Shown here: positions 23,279 through 34,004 of the stretch, one piece after another | Layout: each line of letters starts with the position of its first letter | Numbering within the stretch: the first letter of the stretch is position 1 | Assembly (NCBI GenBank): GCA_030685235.1 | Contig: MU839079.1 | Coordinates: 62,001 to 126,000, forward strand | Source of the DNA: Copromyces sp. CBS 386.78 | Lineage: Eukaryota > Ascomycota > Sordariomycetes > Sordariales > Sordariaceae | Direction: 5' to 3' | DNA: 64,000 nt | Position numbers and translations under genes: made by a program | The notes under the pieces: model-generated | What the model was told of the DNA's origin: nothing | What the model saw: the letters and a program-made list of their open reading frames with translations, nothing else | Databases searched by the model: none

Positions 23279-26272
23279 CTACTCCCTCCACACCTCTCTC
23301 CACACATCTTTCCCTTTCCCCTTCCCTTTCTCTTTTCTATCCCTTTCCCTCTCCTCCCTCCCATAACTTCCCCTTCCTCCATGATGATGACTTCCATGAC
23401 TAGAATAATCCCTTACATCCGTCTCGTCCCTCGTCACTCTCGATTCTTCCCTCCTACTACTACTAGAATTATTCCCCGCCGCCATCCCGTGGTGCTTCAC
23501 AGAATCATGTTTCCCCGTCCCCGCTACCAGCCCCTTTCTTCTTCTTTTACTCTTCCTCTCACCCACCCTCCTAGCCGCCCCCTCCTCCCCCAACTCTTCT
23601 TCAAACGTTCGCAGGTCAGCCAGGAATCGTCGCAGTCTCAGCCCCGTCTTGTGCCGAAACCACGCGTCCAGATCTTCATCGGCCGAGGCGGCGCACATGA
23701 TGTGGAGACCTTTGAGGATGTCCGAGGCGGGGAGGTGTCGGTCTGGGTGGTTGGAGTTTCGGTGCGAGTTTTTTCTTTGCGAGGTTCTTTGCGAGGTCCT
23801 ACTAGATGAGTTTTTGAGGGCCAGGGCGGAGGCGGAGGAGGAGGAGGAGTCTCTATAGCCTGCAAATGGGGGAAAGGGCGAGGGCGAGTGGAAGAGGCTG
23901 TTGCTGCCCCTGGCGAGTGGGGGACGGGGACGGGGACGGGTTTGCCTGCGAGTGGGCGGTCGTTGTGGATGTGGACGTTGGCGAGAGGGAGGTTGTTGGA
24001 TGCTGCTGGTGCGGGGTGGGTTGGGAATGAAGCTGCTGCTCCGCTTGCTAATGCGGAACCGCCGTGTCTGAGGCTGATGACCGAGATCAGGTCCAGGACG
24101 GGTAATACGCAGCGGTGCACGACTTTCGGGAGCTTCAGGACCCTTCGACGGCGGGCTGTAATGAACCTCAATAGAAGCCAACACCGACCCCGGTGGTAGT
24201 ACCCTTGACGGAACCCTGGGAATGATAACAGCCGTTGCCTCTTCAACTGTTGGTGTCGGCGATGCCGTCACTCTTCCTCCCACCTCCACTTCCTGATCCA
24301 TCTCCTCCCTTTTCACCGTGCGTGTGTTAGCCGGAGAAGACGGCTTCGACCGTGGACTATAACCACCACCCACACCCACCGCCACAGTAGCACTACCTCT
24401 ACCCATCTTGTCCCTCCTCAACGCCTTGGCTATCTGCAATCTCTGCGTCGGAGACGGCACCGTTTTGCTCGTCGATCGTTGATGTTGTTGATGTTTCCTT
24501 TTACCCGTAGTTGCTTTCGGCGATGATCTCGGCGATGATGACTTTGACTTGACAGCGGAAGGACCAGCCACAGCAGTCTCCCCCATGGCTTGTAGTCTGC
24601 GGACTGCTTCATCGAGGGCTTTTTCCAGCGACAGCGACGAAGGCGTGCCAGATCTGACACTCTTGGACATTGGCAGCTCAATACTGGATGATACCACGCT
24701 TGGATGGGGTGTCTTTGTCGAGATAAGAGTGACTTGGCTAACGCTATTCTGTTTGGTGTTTTGTATCTGTAGCTGCCCGTAATTCTTTATAACGGCCGTT
24801 CCGTAACTGGTTGCTGATTTAATGGAAGGGGTAGGGGTCGTGTTTTGTTGGTGACGACGGTGTTTGTCTGATGGCGATCCTTCAAGCTGCTCCTTTTGTT
24901 CGACGATGGTAGGCGGGAACTGCCCCTGGCGCATGGCTGCGCTCCAGCTGGAGTTCCGCGAAGGGCCGCTGCCGTGTCGGACCAGGACTTGGGAAAAGAC
25001 ACGGGGGAGTGCGGGGAGGGTTTTGTCGGGCTGGAGTTTTGGGACAGGTGGTGGTTGGGCTGTTGTTGGTATGATGTTTTCTTTCTCTTCATCAGACACG
25101 GTTTGATTGGATTGACGCTCCGGGGATGGTAGGCCGGGTTCCGTCCGCTTTGTTGACAGTGGTGACGACGCGTTGGAAAGCGTATCCTCCCCACTCTTCT
25201 GTGATATCTGTTCAACATTGATAGGAGAGGGAGAGTCATCTTTCTTGACCTCAATGACCGTGTCATGAGTCTCGGTTCCTCCGTCTAGTCTCAGCCATTC
25301 ACTTCCTGGTGGCATCTTTCCAAGCAAGGGGGCAAGTTTGCCTCTCCTGTGATATGCCTTTTGTTCCTTGGATGTCACGGCAAGACCGGCAGCTCGGAAT
25401 TGGTCTTGGTATGGGAGCAGCTCTTTGACTGTGCGGATGGATTCGTGCGTCTCACCGATAGCGGGAGGTGCCTCGTCGAGCTCTATCGGCCTGTTTAACG
25501 CTTTTCGACGGTTGCAGAAGCGGGACACCATGTGGCGGTTGTTGGATGATGATGCGTGGGCGCGGTCTTTACCATGGGAACCTTTCTTTGTGGGTTTGAG
25601 CTGTCTGTTAGTGGAACCCCAGGTCTCAGGAGGAACCCACGTCTCCCTATGCATTGGAATCTTCCGCGTCTGCAATGCTCCCGACCTGACAGGTTTTCCT
25701 CTTGGAGTTGGTGTACCAGGACTTGGTCTCGGTCTCGGCATTGGCGCACTCGGGCCTGGCGGAGGGGGTGGAAGGGGACGCAATTTGATGACGGATCGCC
25801 CATCTCTGCTGATGTATATTGATGGCTCTTGGCCTGGAGGGATGTGGACCTTGTGCGGTGATTTCACGGGTGAGCTTGGAAGCTCTCCCCAGTACGGTCC
25901 CGGTGGTTTCTCGGCGTCTTTCTTGGACGGGCTCCCCAGGCAACAGTGGTCTTCCTGGGAAGACGAGGTCGTGGGCTGTCTCGGTCTTCTTCTTCCTTTG
26001 TAGTCGATATCCTGCCATATCACGGGTATAGCACCACCATTCCCACGCTTCGGAGGACTCGGCTTTCGCTGAAGACGATTCTGGCTCCCATTAGAGTGAA
26101 CAAACGAGACGCGGACCTTGGTGGCATGTCGCGTGGCCTGGGCTCGACGGAGTTTTTGCAGGGACAGACTGAGGGGTTTGTGAAAGACTTGCTCGGCTGC
26201 GCGACGGGCGACACTGGGACTGCGGGAGGGAGAGGCCGTGTTGATCTTTGGCCGACGGTGCGGACTTCCTTT
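23279..26272 (-). CDS. Long disordered fungal protein of unknown function; start unresolved
   Basis: The frame is open from the stop-bounded position 26272 down to a TAG at 23279-23281, nearly 1000 codons, and reads as a real but low-complexity protein. It is rich in Ser/Pro/Arg/Lys, with a proline tract 'LRPLPPPPPGP', basic clusters, a short more ordered patch near the C-terminus ('LKGLHIMCAASADEDLDAWF', then 'FLADLRTFEEEL') and a His/Gly/Arg/Lys-rich tail. I do not recognise the family. No in-frame ATG occurs until about residue 90 of the segment starting at 26023, so the true N-terminus must come from an upstream exon or lie beyond an in-frame TAG at 26275-26273. Immediately 5' of that TAG is an ATG in the same frame seven codons away. 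Nuclear or cytoskeletal roles would be guesses. Confidence 0.65.
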   Translation of the reverse strand, partial: KGSPHRRPKINTASPSRSPSVARRAAEQVFHKPLSLSLQKLRRAQATRHATKVRVSFVHSNGSQNRLQRKPSPPKRGNGGAIPVIWQDIDYKGRRRPRQPTTSSSQEDHCCLGSPSKKDAEKPPGPYWGELPSSPVKSPHKVHIPPGQEPSIYISRDGRSVIKLRPLPPPPPGPSAPMPRPRPSPGTPTPRGKPVRSGALQTRKIPMHRETWVPPETWGSTNRQLKPTKKGSHGKDRAHASSSNNRHMVSRFCNRRKALNRPIELDEAPPAIGETHESIRTVKELLPYQDQFRAAGLAVTSKEQKAYHRRGKLAPLLGKMPPGSEWLRLDGGTETHDTVIEVKKDDSPSPINVEQISQKSGEDTLSNASSPLSTKRTEPGLPSPERQSNQTVSDEEKENIIPTTAQPPPVPKLQPDKTLPALPRVFSQVLVRHGSGPSRNSSWSAAMRQGQFPPTIVEQKEQLEGSPSDKHRRHQQNTTPTPSIKSATSYGTAVIKNYGQLQIQNTKQNSVSQVTLISTKTPHPSVVSSSIELPMSKSVRSGTPSSLSLEKALDEAVRRLQAMGETAVAGPSAVKSKSSSPRSSPKATTGKRKHQQHQRSTSKTVPSPTQRLQIAKALRRDKMGRGSATVAVGVGGGYSPRSKPSSPANTRTVKREEMDQEVEVGGRVTASPTPTVEEATAVIIPRVPSRVLPPGSVLASIEVHYSPPSKGPEAPESRAPLRITRPGPDLGHQPQTRRFRISKRSSSFIPNPPRTSSIQQPPSRQRPHPQRPPTRRQTRPRPRPPLARGSNSLFHSPSPFPPFAGYRDSSSSSASALALKNSSSRTSQRTSQRKNSHRNSNHPDRHLPASDILKGLHIMCAASADEDLDAWFRHKTGLRLRRFLADLRTFEEELGEEGAARRVGERKSKRRRKGLVAGTGKHDSVKHHGMAAGNNSSSSRREESRVTRDETDVRDYSSHGSHHHGGRGSYGREERERDRKEKGKGKGKDVWREVWRE

Positions 26273-26528
26273 CTAAGCTAAGTTGTATGCAGGCATTGTC
26301 GGGGTATTGTGATCCAAGAGGGGGGAATCCAAGAGAGGGTGTTTGTGTGTGTATATTCCAAAGCCGTTGGAGTATGTCTGCTGGAAATGACTGACAGATG
26401 TGTTGTTTGTTTGTTTGTTTGTTGGACTGGGAGAGGGTGTAGTAAGACGGATGGAAGGGACCAGACGGTGGCAGTTGAACCATGGAGGGTAAACAGAAAG
26501 AGTGATGAATGACCAAGGTGAAGCTTCC

Positions 26529-26820
26529 CTATCTGATATCCTTGACTCCGGGCGAAGCGTACACTTCCAGCTGGCGCGACCCTTTGCGCAGGAGGAACTC
26601 GATGGCGGAAAAGTCTCTCTTGTCGACCTTGATGTTCTTTTCAAACTCGGTTCTACAGCCGTCCGGATTAGCATCACACATGTTGACAGGTTGAGTATCT
26701 CTCTCACCTAGCAAAGGCCTTGAAGTGAGCCCGGGTGGCTTCCGGCTTTTTGCGGCACTCTCGCAGACATTTCCGGTACAGTCCGAGGACCTCCTTTTGC
26801 AGACCAGACAAGCGGGCCAT
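26529..26820 (-). CDS. SDH6: Succinate dehydrogenase assembly factor 1 (LYR protein), two exons (78 aa)
   Basis: Small mitochondrial LYR-motif chaperone for Fe-S cluster insertion into the Sdh2 subunit of complex II. Exons on the minus strand are 26820-26708 and 26652-26529, separated by a 55-bp intron with a GTGAGA donor and GCTAAT branch; the junction codon AG|A restores frame. The N-terminus reads 'MARLSGLQKEVLGLYRKCLR', placing L-Y-R at residues 14-16, and the C-terminal part contains 'DFSAIEFLLRKGSRQLEVY', a pattern of SDHAF1-type proteins. Length fits the family. It is too small and too split to stand out as a single open frame. Divergent from the FAH-family gene. Confidence 0.88.
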
Positions 26821-27223
26821 GGTGATGCTGTTGTTGATGTTAGTGACCTATGGAAGGAGGTGTTGTTACATGGGTGAGAACCAAGGTACCTAGGTTGGTT
26901 GGTTGGTGGCGGTGATGATTGTACCTATTGAAAATTGTTATGACGCAAGACAATCCCGACATTCGATGGCGGAGAGCTCGGCATCCGCATCGCCAAAATT
27001 ATTTGTTAGTGCTACGGGTGCTGACTGCTGAGACCTCGGCAGAGCTTACCCCGGGGGGCCGAGCGCTACTGTACCTACCTAACACTAAACCGCCCGCCGA
27101 TCGCCCATTAACAGCATCCACTCCGAGTCCGGGGCACGATAGGTGGATAATAAATGCCATGATATCAGTCCTTTCCTCTCACTCACCACACCACTCACTC
27201 CCGTCACTGACCCATCATTCAAA
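26821..27223. promoter_or_regulatory. Divergent promoter SDH6 / FAH-family gene
   Basis: About 400 bp between two start codons. It contains GGTACCTAGGTTGG-type repeats and a CCCCGGGG palindrome at about 27050. No factor is assigned. Confidence 0.45.
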
Positions 27224-28244
27224 ATGGCATCCAAGTCCTTCTCTGTACGTACCTTACCAATCCCATTTCACAGTCCACATCAGAATAAATGTCATTAACA
27301 TTAACATGACCAGCGCCTCATCCGCTTCCTAGCCCGCGACGGCCGCACCTACTACGGCGACGCCCTCCTCCCCTCGGGTGTCTCCGACATCCGCGCCGCC
27401 AGACAAGCCCGTCTCATCTCGGGCGACATCTTCGGCACCCACACCGTAACCGACACCGTGGCCGACATCCGCCTGCTTTTGTCCCCTCTCGCACCACAAG
27501 ACGTCCGCACCGTCCGCTGTCTCGGCCTCAACTACGAGCAACACGCCCACGAAGCCAACATGCCCATCCCCACCTACCCCGTCCTGTTCTACAAGCCCGC
27601 CACTTCCCTCTCCGGCCCCACCGACCCCATCCCCGTCTCCCCCCTCGCCCAGGAAGGCCAGGGTCTAGATTACGAGTGCGAGCTGGTCGCCGTCATCGGC
27701 AAGACGTGCCGCGAGGTTCCCGAAGACAAGGCCCTGGATTATGTCTTGGGCTATGCCGTCGGCAACGACGTCAGCCATCGCGATTGGCAGATTAAGCGCG
27801 GCGGAGGCCAGTGGGGCTTGGGTAAAGGGTTTGATGGGTGGGCGCCGTTCGGGCCGGGCATTGTTAGCAGGCATTTGATCCAGGACCCCCAGACGCTCAA
27901 GATCTCGACGAGACTCAATGGGATGACGGTGCAGGAGAGTAGTACCAAGGATATGATCTTCTCGGTGAAAAAGACGATTGCTTTCCTCAGCCAGGGGACC
28001 ACGCTGTTGCCTGGCGATGTTATTTTTACGGGGACGTAAGTGCTCTGAAGGGAAAGTCATGACGGGGGAAAGTGGTTATGGGATGCTAACGTGACGGATA
28101 CTTAGTCCCCAGGGTGTGGGCATGGGCCGCAAGCCCCAGCTTTGGCTCAAGGATGGTGATGTCGTCGAGGTGGAGCTCGAGAAGGTCGGCACTTGCAGGA
28201 ACAAGGTCGAGTTTGAGACCTCTGGACCTGCTTCCAAGCTATAA
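27224..28244 (+). CDS. Fumarylacetoacetate hydrolase-family enzyme, three exons (293 aa)
   Basis: Member of the FAH/acylpyruvase/oxaloacetate-decarboxylase superfamily of metal-dependent hydrolases. Exons are 27224-27244, 27314-28035 and 28106-28244, with introns of 69 and 70 bp (donors GTACGT and GTAAGT; the second has a GCTAAC branch), all in frame. Landmarks are 'LGLNYEQHAHEANMPIP' and 'VLFYKPATSLSGP' for the active-site loop, 'DYECELVAVIGK' carrying the E-x-E metal ligands, 'GYAVGNDVSHRDWQ', and 'TGTPQGVGMGRKP' spanning the last junction. The first exon encodes only seven residues. The exact substrate cannot be set from sequence alone. Confidence 0.92.
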
Positions 28245-28721
28245 GCTGGGTGAGGACGGGAAAAGATTGGATATAAAACGGTTAAAATGGTGAGGGAGCG
28301 TGGTGGCAACGGTAACACGGTATTGTGCACAGTGGCAGTCAAGCAGGCGAACAGTACAACACACACACAACTAACAAGACGTCAGAATCACTTGGGCATT
28401 CTGTTCACAAATGAACCTTGTCAACATGCCTCTTTTTTGCGCACGCCCATTTCATATTCTCGGCTATATATGGCCGTTCACAACCATCCATCCGAAACGG
28501 CGAATAAATCCTCTCACCGAGCACCACACCTTTATTACAGTATTACCCTGTCCACCCTTCCCCCATTGTCTCGTTGAAAGCAGCCACATGCCGGCCTGCT
28601 AGCTAACCCTGGCCGGGTAGTATACCATCTACCATTCCTCATCTCAACATCTTACTCCTCCCACCACTTCAAACCGTTGCCTCCGTTCTGCCAGCCAAAT
28701 GTATAGAGGTATCAAGTCGGG
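28245..28721. other. Intergenic region 3' of the FAH-family gene
   Basis: 3' flank with CA-rich and pyrimidine-rich sequence. No gene, RNA gene or repeat recognised before the foldback element. Confidence 0.5.
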
Positions 28722-28723
28722 TA

Positions 28724-29012
28724 CTCGTCTGGGCTAGAAACGCCCTCTGGGACCCCAAGCGAAGCTTGGGGTCTGGTGCACGGATTCGCGAAAGTGAATG
28801 GATTCGCGAAATTTTCAGTACATCCACCCCCATATAAAGCGCTGTAACCATGTCACCCTGATTTTCGAAAAGTGCTGCTTTATGCAAAAAAAAACGGTGG
28901 TACATTGATTTGCTAACAAATTGCAGGGTGGGACATGTACCTAATTTTTTTCGCGAATCCATTCACTTTCGAATCCGTGCACCAGCCAGAGGGCGTTTCT
29001 AGCCCAGACGAG
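28724..29012. mobile_element. Foldback/MITE element with ~60-80 bp inverted termini, TA-flanked (289 bp)
   Basis: The left end CTCGTCTGGGCTAGAAACGC is exactly mirrored at the right end, and similarity continues inward for about 80 bp through GTGCACGGATTC and GTGAATGGATTCGCG. Both ends abut a TA dinucleotide (28722-28723 and 29013-29014), as expected of a Tc1/mariner-type MITE. The left arm carries an extra 22-bp insert at 28751-28772 that is itself a near-perfect hairpin (GACCCCAAGC, GAA, GCTTGGGGTC). No transposase is encoded. The superfamily call rests on the TA flanks alone. Confidence 0.8.
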
Positions 29013-29430
29013 TACGGCGTCAAATCATTTGGTCGTAGACGGTAACAATGCCCCCCGTTCCTGGCAGTTGAATGTTGAGGAAAGAAAACGCTTCCTTCAG
29101 AAGAGCAGAAATTTCAAAGCTCTATCCCCACCTAGCACCAGCGACACAGTTTAACAAGATTAAGGTAAGGTATCCGGACGGGAGAACCCAATAAGTCAAA
29201 TTGCCACGCTGAAGGCTGTCTGTAACGCAGCCCTCCCTTCCTTGAGAAGGGACTGGAAGAAAGGAGGCAGGACGGTTTGGTTTCTTCAGCTGCTTGCTAA
29301 GCCACCACACCACCGCACGTATCTCTCCGTCTCGTTGGTGCGAAGAGATTACCTCTAGGTATTTTCTCTTCTTCTTAACCACCTCAACCTCAGTCTAAGG
29401 TAGGTAACCAGATTCACTGCTCCACTAGCT

Positions 29431-29431
29431 G

Positions 29432-29470
<39 letters not shown>

Positions 29471-29471
29471 C
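29431..29471. repeat. (GAC)n trinucleotide repeat
   Basis: About 13 tandem GAC units outside any supported gene. Confidence 0.92.
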
Positions 29472-29861
29472 AGGAGGCTCAGCGCTTGCTTGCTCTTGAG
29501 AAAGAGAGACAGACGCCTGACGCAAGGGAACAAACAGACAGACAGACGGCATGAACTGTGGTGGTAGATAGGTAAGGTACCTTACCCACCTAAGGCACCC
29601 ACCCCACCCCTAAATGCCCTAAAGCCATGCATGCCGTCGGCGCCCAGTCCAGTCCAAGTCGGATTGAATCGAGACTCGATCGAGGTACAAACAAACAAAC
29701 TCTCAAAGGGGCCCATTATCGGCGAACCAGTAAGAGAGAATGGATTGGATGCGAACAGAAACCTGAAATGTGTTGAGAGCACTAGACCGACCAACCGCAT
29801 CGTATGCCCATGGTCAAGACTCAAGCTTGGTGTGGTGTCTAGGGGTTAATGGGCGGTGCTG

Positions 29862-29890
29862 TTTTTTTTTTTTTTTTTTTTTTTTTTTTT
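29862..29890. repeat. Poly-T tract (~29 bp)
   Basis: Uninterrupted thymine run followed by a G-rich stretch. Confidence 0.9.
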
Positions 29891-30867
29891 GGTGGGTGGG
29901 GGCGGACGTCCAACGTCTTTGTTTCGCAAGGCAAAGGACCTTTATGGAACTTGGGTAGGTGTACTTGACGCGTGCGGCTTTCGCACGGCCACAGTGCCAC
30001 TTCGGTTCTCGAAACCCTGCGACATAGCAAATCTTCTCGGTCTCGAATCTCGATGTCCTCCATTCCGTATTTGGCCCAGCCAGGACCGGTTCTATGCCGC
30101 CAATAACATAGTTATCCCCTTGGGAAATGGGAATTCCCTTTGATTTGACTTAGGGGTGCGGCTTCGACGTGCAGCTGCGAATTCGCTCTCGATGGTCAGA
30201 ACGGTGGCCATCAATTTGAAGCGAGACGGAGGACGGAGGAGATACTTACAGCCGGTGATAGCGTCTCTGGTTTCCTCTTGACAGACGAGAAGAATCCCAA
30301 AGAAGGGGCACGTCAAAATTGCCACGTTGCTTTCTTTGTTGAAATTGCTTCATGGCGGATTGCACGGCTGCCCCCGAATGCTCGGAATGCACCGTGAGAT
30401 GCGAGGAAGAAGTGGTATATTCACGGCCCTTGGGTCATCGTGAATTGGAGGATAAATTGCACATTGTGTTTGAAGTGTCGTTCACATCGTGAAAGGATGA
30501 TGCGCCATGGAAGCCTGGTTATGAGTGGTGTCTGGTGGGCAAAGAGGTCCTTTGGCTGAACGGTGCGTGCGCTTGAATAAGAAAGGAAAGAGAAGAAGAG
30601 GAAGCTTGAGAAATGGGCTGGGGTAAGCGTCTTTTATAGCGGAGAAGATCCGGTGTCTGTGCCCTGGTTATTCCTGCTCTCTTGTTTCTTGGTGTCCCTG
30701 CTGGTTCCCGTCTGCAGCTCGTTTCATGCAGCTCGACAAGCGTTCGATCTCCGGCTCGGTTTGCGACCACAGGACGTGTGACAAAAGTCCGTAAATGCAA
30801 CGGACTTGCGGCGTCTTTTGGCGTGCGAGCATTTGGGAACAATACCGAAGCGGGAAACCCTGAGTTT

Positions 30868-31430
30868 AAACATTGGTTGTCTGACAAACAACCAATGTTT
30901 AGAAAACAGTAATTGCTTTCCAGACATTAATTGTCTCCCAGGCCCCTAAAAGGCAAAAGTATAGGGTATTGCCTTCTATACTTTAGTAGGCCTTTTAAGA
31001 GCTACCCGGGAAGTAGGCAGCGTAGCACGGGTACTAAATTGAAGGCGAGCACTAGAGATTGAGCCGGAATTTCTAGGTTAGAATAGAAATTAAGGCACCT
31101 AGAATAACTTCAAAAAATTTGCCACGAAGAGGAATCGAATAGAGGATGTCACAATAAAGAACTACTTCAATAACCACTTGACCACTAGGCCATTTGGTTG
31201 TTTCTGGAAGAAAGAGTTAGTTCTTTCCATTAATAAAGGGGATGTTGGAGGTTGGGGAAGGAAGGTAGGAATTGGACTTTGAGCCTTTGAGAAATTTCAG
31301 AATTCGGACCCGACCCAACTCCAAATCCAAGGCCACTATACTACAGCGCTTACCCCCCCGTAAGAAAGATGCGTTGGTTTTCAGACATTAGTTGTGGTTA
31401 TTATCCAACAGCCACAATCAATGTCTGGAA
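30868..31430. mobile_element. Possible SINE-like region with tRNA-like segments between palindromes
   Basis: The left edge is a perfect 13-bp inverted repeat (AAACATTGGTTGT at 30868-30880 against 30888-30900). The right edge is a related imperfect palindrome (about 31379-31430), and a third related CAGACATTAATTG motif lies at about 30922. Inside, on the minus strand, two segments look tRNA-derived: one at about 31120-31193 with TAGTGGTCAAGTGG and TTCGATTCC, the other at about 31290-31350 with GTAGTATAGTGG and GGTCCGAATTC. Neither folds as a functional tRNA by eye. This could be a SINE-like relic or two unrelated tRNA pseudogenes. Confidence 0.35.
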
Positions 31431-33989
31431 ACAGATTTTCCCACTACGGTAACCATGAGCTGGTGGTACCTTAAGTACCTTAGGTATGTACCTTATGTGT
31501 CTTCGATTGTCACATGGCGCTCGACCAAGAAACGGAGGCAAAGTGTCCCCCAAAGCCCCCTCCTTATGCAGAGTCCCTGAATGCAAGTTCCAAGCATTAA
31601 AGTTTTGCATTTGCTGATCGAGCGGCAACATTCCGAGCACTTGAGGGATTAACCAAGAAGAGTCGGTAGAAAACGGTGAGAAGGCGTAGATGAATTGAAA
31701 CACAGCAACGTGCACATCGCCGAGTGATACTTCTTGAGAGTAATGTGGTGGTTAATTAGAAGAAACTAACAGACGAGTTCCCCAGGAAGCTACCTACCTA
31801 ACCTGGAAGTAGTACCTCTTACCACTTTTGCTATCATATGCCCATTGTGACGCTGACGAATATTTACACCCCTTTGCTATCCCGCAATTGACGTTCAACC
31901 GCGAGATAGTAAAGCTTCTACTTTTATCAAAAAAAACGATAACGGTTTCTCACAGCTTGTCCAGCGTTCCGCTCGGCTTGCAATATAAAGCACTTCCTCA
32001 ACTGCTGCTGGCCGTGCAATCCTCCAAGTCCCCCGCCCCAACGAAAGGCCTTATGACTCCCAAGTCCTGCGGCCGGCCTGCTTCTAGGCGGCCGTCGTAT
32101 CAATCCGCTTCTGATATTTTTTTGTAGTTGTTTAGGTTGGCTACTCACAGACGAGATTATTCTAAACTACCTTAGGATAACTTCTCTTTAAAAGGTAAAC
32201 TCGGGGTTCTGCTTACAAATGCTCCAGAATGTAGTGGGTAAAGAAAAGGACGGGATGTGCGTAGGAAGGTGCAATGTGCGGTTAGCAAAGAAGAGTATTT
32301 ATACCTGGGTTCCTGGGGTTTCCTCCTTTCAATGGGGCAGTTTCTTCCTAATCAACCACCACCTTGCCCAAAGATCCAGTTACCAACTCCAGCGAGTTGC
32401 ATATACTGCAAGACATCATGATCGTTTCGATCGCCATGACGATGCCGCGTTTGTAATTGGATCATAAACGAAGCTGACTACAGTGTTTTGTATCCTGTAC
32501 GTACTGCTATGTTAGTAAAGTAACTGTAATTGGTATAACCAAAAAGACTACGTACCATTTGTAAGGGGTGCAGCACAGTTGGCACAGGTGCTGGCCTAAA
32601 CGATCGATAAGGTTCTACGAGGAAAGAAAGAGAGGAAGGGTGCCTGCAGAGCAGGCGGCTGGCCAGCTGTCCTTTTCAAGGATGTGCAGTGTGCACGGGC
32701 CATGGGGGGTTGCCGGCATGGCACGGATCGCCTGGCAAGGTTGCCAGGTACACAGCCACGGGCATCAGCCCTATGACACCATTCAGTTACTTTCCTAATA
32801 GTTGTTGTGCGTAGGCTTGGACCCTATAGGTAGTACCAAGTTAGTAAACATACTTACGGTAGTTAACAAGATAGAAAAAGTACCTACTTACAACTGCCAA
32901 GTAGTAGAAGTATCCTTGTTTCAGAGGCCCATTTTGAAGTTGATAAGACTATAATATAATTAGTAAAATTTGTCTCTGTCATCCGATGTGTGTAGAGACT
33001 CACATCGTGGTACCATCTGTCTCTCATCCACTTCTTCAGTCTCTTCTTGGTAAAGGACCTTTGGTGGTCGCGGTAGATTTCCTTCGGGTCACCAAAACCA
33101 AATTCAAAGAACACCGCTTCAAAAAGGCAACCAATCTCAAAACCATTTCAAACTCCTTGACCTGGCTGGCCAGCCTGCATTCGCCGGTTTGTAAGTGCCA
33201 TACCAGCAAGCCCCACATCATACAAACATCGGCCACTCAATCGGGGCAAATATTCGCTATAAACCTCATGCACCAGACTCCACGCGTTCTTTAGGATCCT
33301 TTTTCGTTTTTCTCGTCATATCTCTTGCTTCTCGTCGTCTTCCGTGACTACCTACCTAGCTTCCACTCTTGCTTCTGGTGTTCCCTTCCTTCTCCATTCC
33401 GTGTAAGTAAACCTTCCCGTGCACTGGGTGCTCGTTCCTGCCGTGGCAGCCTCCTCCTCCCTTCCCAGCATCTGGAGAGTGTTTTATATTTTGACGAAGT
33501 CTTGATGTGTTTGATGAAAACCAAGTTACCTGCAGCCGAGTCGTGTGAGTCTTGGGACTTGGGTTAAGAGGGATAGTTATCTCCTCTTCTTCTTGACCAC
33601 TTCGGTCCAGCTAGACTCGTTGCCGGCTGAAAACAGAGGGTACTACTTCGTTTAAGCTTCTTCTAGCTTTATTGATTGTAGACTTGTTCATATTTGGATG
33701 GGGAAGATTTTGGTTGACTCGAGAATGTTGGCGGGATGTCTGGAGGTGCATTGGCTTGCTGGCCGCAGACGAATATAGCCTATCACAAAGCTCAAGCCAT
33801 TGAAGGTTGGCTAAGGTAGTTAATGTGCATCACGACATCCTGCATACTGGTCTGGTCGACGTGAGGAATAGTCCCCTTCCTTTCACATCCGAGCTCCTTG
33901 AAATGCCGAAGCAGCATGGATCATTGCTGATTTGGGTCGTTGAAATGCTGAACCAAATCATCTAAACTTTCTCAGTCCATGTGAAGAAT
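31431..33989. other. Intergenic region, no gene supported
   Basis: About 2.5 kb without a convincing open frame, domain or RNA gene. Short AGGTAGGTACCT-like motifs recur. A donor-like GTAAGTA at about 33402 is not supported by flanking coding signal. Confidence 0.5.
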
Positions 33990-34004
33990 GTAGGGGTTCC
34001 TGTA

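Larger units (their letters stand above)
29015..30860. other. Intergenic region, no gene supported
   Basis: Contains a (GAC)n repeat (29431-29471), a perfect 16-bp palindrome GGTAAGGTACCTTACC near 29570, and a poly-T tract (29862-29890). Short open frames around 30.5-30.9 kb lack family resemblance and splice support. Confidence 0.55.

Noticed and set aside
22883..23809. 308-codon plus-strand frame over the CAG repeat
   Set aside because: It is built on microsatellite-encoded Ser/Ala runs and is antisense to the long minus-strand ORF; no domain or splice logic.
31120..31193. Functional tRNA gene on the minus strand
   Set aside because: A- and B-box-like motifs are present, but the T-arm and acceptor stems do not pair convincingly, so it is treated as tRNA-derived only.
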